A program made the translations under genes and the position numbers. A model generated the notes under the pieces. The model worked only from the letters and a program-made list of their open reading frames with translations, had not been told where the DNA came from and searched no databases. This document shows, piece by piece, positions 62,130-64,000 of a stretch of 64,000 bases of DNA. The DNA is from Hoplostethus atlanticus (Eukaryota; Chordata; Actinopteri; Trachichthyiformes; Trachichthyidae), in contig JAXDDX010000045.1 of NCBI GenBank assembly GCA_034670405.1, positions 3,129,501 through 3,193,500 on the forward strand. The letters run 5' to 3'. How positions within the stretch are numbered: the stretch's first letter is position 1; the number at the start of each line of letters is the position of its first letter.

Positions 62130-63948
62130 TGTACACAGAGCTAAAGACCAGAAGACATGGCTGTCGTTGTAAGTACTTTCCTTTTTTCACCTCTGTTTCA
62201 CAGTGATTGTTCAAAGCGGTTTCAGTCAGGTTGTCTTCAGAGACAATAACAAAGACAACGATCAATCAGTGAGTTGATATTTCATTCAAGGAGGAGGGAA
62301 GTGCACATGGCAAGCCTTTAACGTGATTGTGCAACATGCCCCTCACAAAATAGTTTCTCTCCAGGACAAATATCTATTCAACTTCCTGTATGATGGACTG
62401 GGACGGCTCAACATTTCTCAAGACCAAAGCCCATTGTTAGTGCTGGGACGCCGTCAACAGCTAGCTGCTAATCTCTGATCCCCACTTCAGGTTTACTTGT
62501 AGTCTTTACCGTGTATTTACGGGCTTTGCTGGACTCATGTGCGGGAGATTAACTTGCTAACACTGAGGCCTATTGATTATGGCGCTGCAACACTCTGGAG
62601 GACATTGTGACTCACCAGGATTAGACAAGATTTAAACCTCGCACAGCACCGGTTTGTTAGCTACCACCAAGTCTTGTGAGAGAATTACATTTGAGGCATT
62701 CAGCTTTTACTCAGAGCGACTGATGATGAGAATAAGCTTCAATTCATAGATGACCAAAATTACAAGGCAAGGCAAGAGGAGTCGTGGTGGAGCGGGCCGT
62801 CATTGAATCATGATCAGAAAGATTTAAGAGCTTTAACAATCACTGAGTGTTTCTCTGTAGGCACAAATGAATGTAGAGGGATTTGCAGAGACATACTGAC
62901 ACACGATACAGCGTCAACAAGACCTTACGTACAGCGCAAGGATAGTAGGATGGACAGTAGAGTCACCAATGAGTCACCTCACACTGTTGGCGTCACCAAA
63001 GTACACATGATTACAGTAAAGAACCTTCTCAAGAATATTATGGCTTTTTTCCAATGGTTACCAACGTGTACTGGCAGAAAAAGTGTCTATGACCAATCAG
63101 ATTGCTTGGCTGAAACTACCTGTTGTATAATAAGAGGCTTTGCAGTTGCGTCCCAAATCTCCCAGCAGCCACGTCATGGAGGACCAGTGGTTAATTGTGG
63201 CTAAACACCAAACGCCCAGAAAAAGAGAAATACCTGAAAACATTGTTGTGCTGCCAGTTCAGTAATGTTTTACCGATAAGGTAGATTCATTTCCAAATTT
63301 AGGTTATTGCGAGACTCTAGTCTCTACTCTAAAACACTTGTAGTAGCCTGAGAAGAGTCAGCACAGTTAACCTGAACAAACAGCTGGTCTTTGGACTTGT
63401 TAGCTAGCTACCTTGCTGGTAGGCTACTTTAGCAAAGCACCCAATGTTAATGCTAATGTGTGACTACTTGCCCTAGTAGCACTAACGCTATCTTATATTA
63501 GATAGGCTAGCTAGTGTGTAAATCTGATGCGTTTACGACAAAACAGTGATGGTTAGCTGACCAGATACTGTTGTTAGCTAGCTAACAAGCTAAACACAAA
63601 TCAATCATATGTGTCAGTGGGGAAATGATCAGTCCCCCATGTCTTTTCAACTCTTTTGAGATGGCATGGCCAAGTTGTACGATTAGAAACGCAATCAGCT
63701 TATGTTAGCCACTGTTGCCCAAGAGCTGAGGACCTCCAATATGGCCGCCAGAGAGTGTTTAAATCAATTAAAATCCCTCTATTACCTCTATTACATAAGT
63801 TCTGCCCCCCTCCCATCAGAGTGGAACGTTCCGTATGGTGTCAGAGGAGGAACAAGCCCTCAGGGCCAAGCTGGAGCGTCTCACTGTCAAGGACCACGGG
63901 CCAGTGTTTGGACCCTGCGCCGCGCTGCCGGACCACACGATTCAGAAG
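62130..63948 (+). CDS. rlbp1: Retinaldehyde-binding protein 1 (CRALBP), 5' end, 3' partial
   Basis: Exon 62130-62168 follows a CTCCAG acceptor and carries the start ATG at 62157 (MAVV). Exon 63820-63948 continues in phase with [20 protein letters not shown], then [20 protein letters not shown] and IQK, ending at a GTAACT donor. Human RLBP1 reads [20 protein letters not shown] and [12 protein letters not shown] at the same place, a near-identical opening. The protein is a CRAL-TRIO carrier of 11-cis-retinal and retinol in Müller glia and pigment epithelium and supports the visual cycle. Only 47 residues are in the window; the CRAL-TRIO fold lies beyond it. An upstream non-coding exon may end at 61087. 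Fish have two copies (a and b), which these residues cannot separate. Confidence 0.93.
62170..63819. other. rlbp1 intron between the MAVV exon and the next coding exon
   Basis: No other gene was recognised. The open frame at 62803-63204 shows no known domain and is probably chance. Confidence 0.6.
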
Positions 63949-64000
63949 GTAACTAGACTTGTCCTCACACAGACTACAATAAGTTGCTCCATGATCGCCC

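Noticed and set aside
62803..63204. 133-codon + strand frame in the rlbp1 intron
   Set aside because: No recognisable domain, no splice logic with rlbp1, and an unremarkable composition.

Overview
The window is nuclear DNA from a ray-finned (teleost) fish. Genes are split by introns with GT-AG (once GC-AG) boundaries, each predicted protein reads as a vertebrate orthologue, and the gaps hold CA/GT microsatellites, tRNA-derived SINEs, an RTE-type LINE and hAT-type DNA elements. I see no bacterial, organellar or CRISPR signal. All recognised host genes are on the + strand.

Layout: (1) 2-767, the last three coding exons of a HIPK-like protein kinase, followed by a decayed tandem copy of the same 3' end (about 1326-1740) and an inverted copy of its 3'UTR (about 2085-2180). 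(2) 2180-12560, a repeat-rich gap with a hAT-type element (3182-4454), a nearly full-length RTE LINE on the minus strand (5193-8350, 11-bp target-site duplications), a second LINE fragment and SINE pieces. (3) 13138-26591, ticrr (treslin), 21 coding exons, whose frame is broken at three places, all in the same direction. (4) 29826-41464, a ubiquitous-type mitochondrial creatine kinase (ckmt1), nine coding exons, intact. (5) 47257-52778, pdia3 (ERp57), thirteen coding exons, intact. (6) 54130-57344, aen (apoptosis-enhancing nuclease), intact, with a perfect two-decamer p53 element and a 12-codon upstream ORF in its first exon. (7) 62130-63948, the 5' end of rlbp1 (CRALBP), continuing past the window.

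The genes do not form one pathway. Ticrr starts DNA replication under CDK control and Aen is a p53-induced nuclease. Ckmt1 feeds the phosphocreatine shuttle, Pdia3 folds glycoproteins in the ER, and Rlbp1 carries retinoids in retinal support cells. The order unites genes that in human lie in two places on chromosome 15 (CKMT1 and PDIA3 at 15q15; TICRR, AEN and RLBP1 at 15q26), so it may preserve an older linkage.

The observations most worth checking are the p53 element and the ATGA-overlapping upstream ORF of aen, the three same-direction frame breaks in ticrr, the CA/GT repeats that bracket an in-frame exon of ckmt1, a minisatellite with a roughly 150-bp higher-order period in ckmt1 intron 6, a 340-bp segment present both just upstream of ckmt1 and inside its second intron, and several inverted-repeat elements. 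Exon boundaries were read by eye from splice signals, reading phase and remembered vertebrate proteins. No alignment was run.
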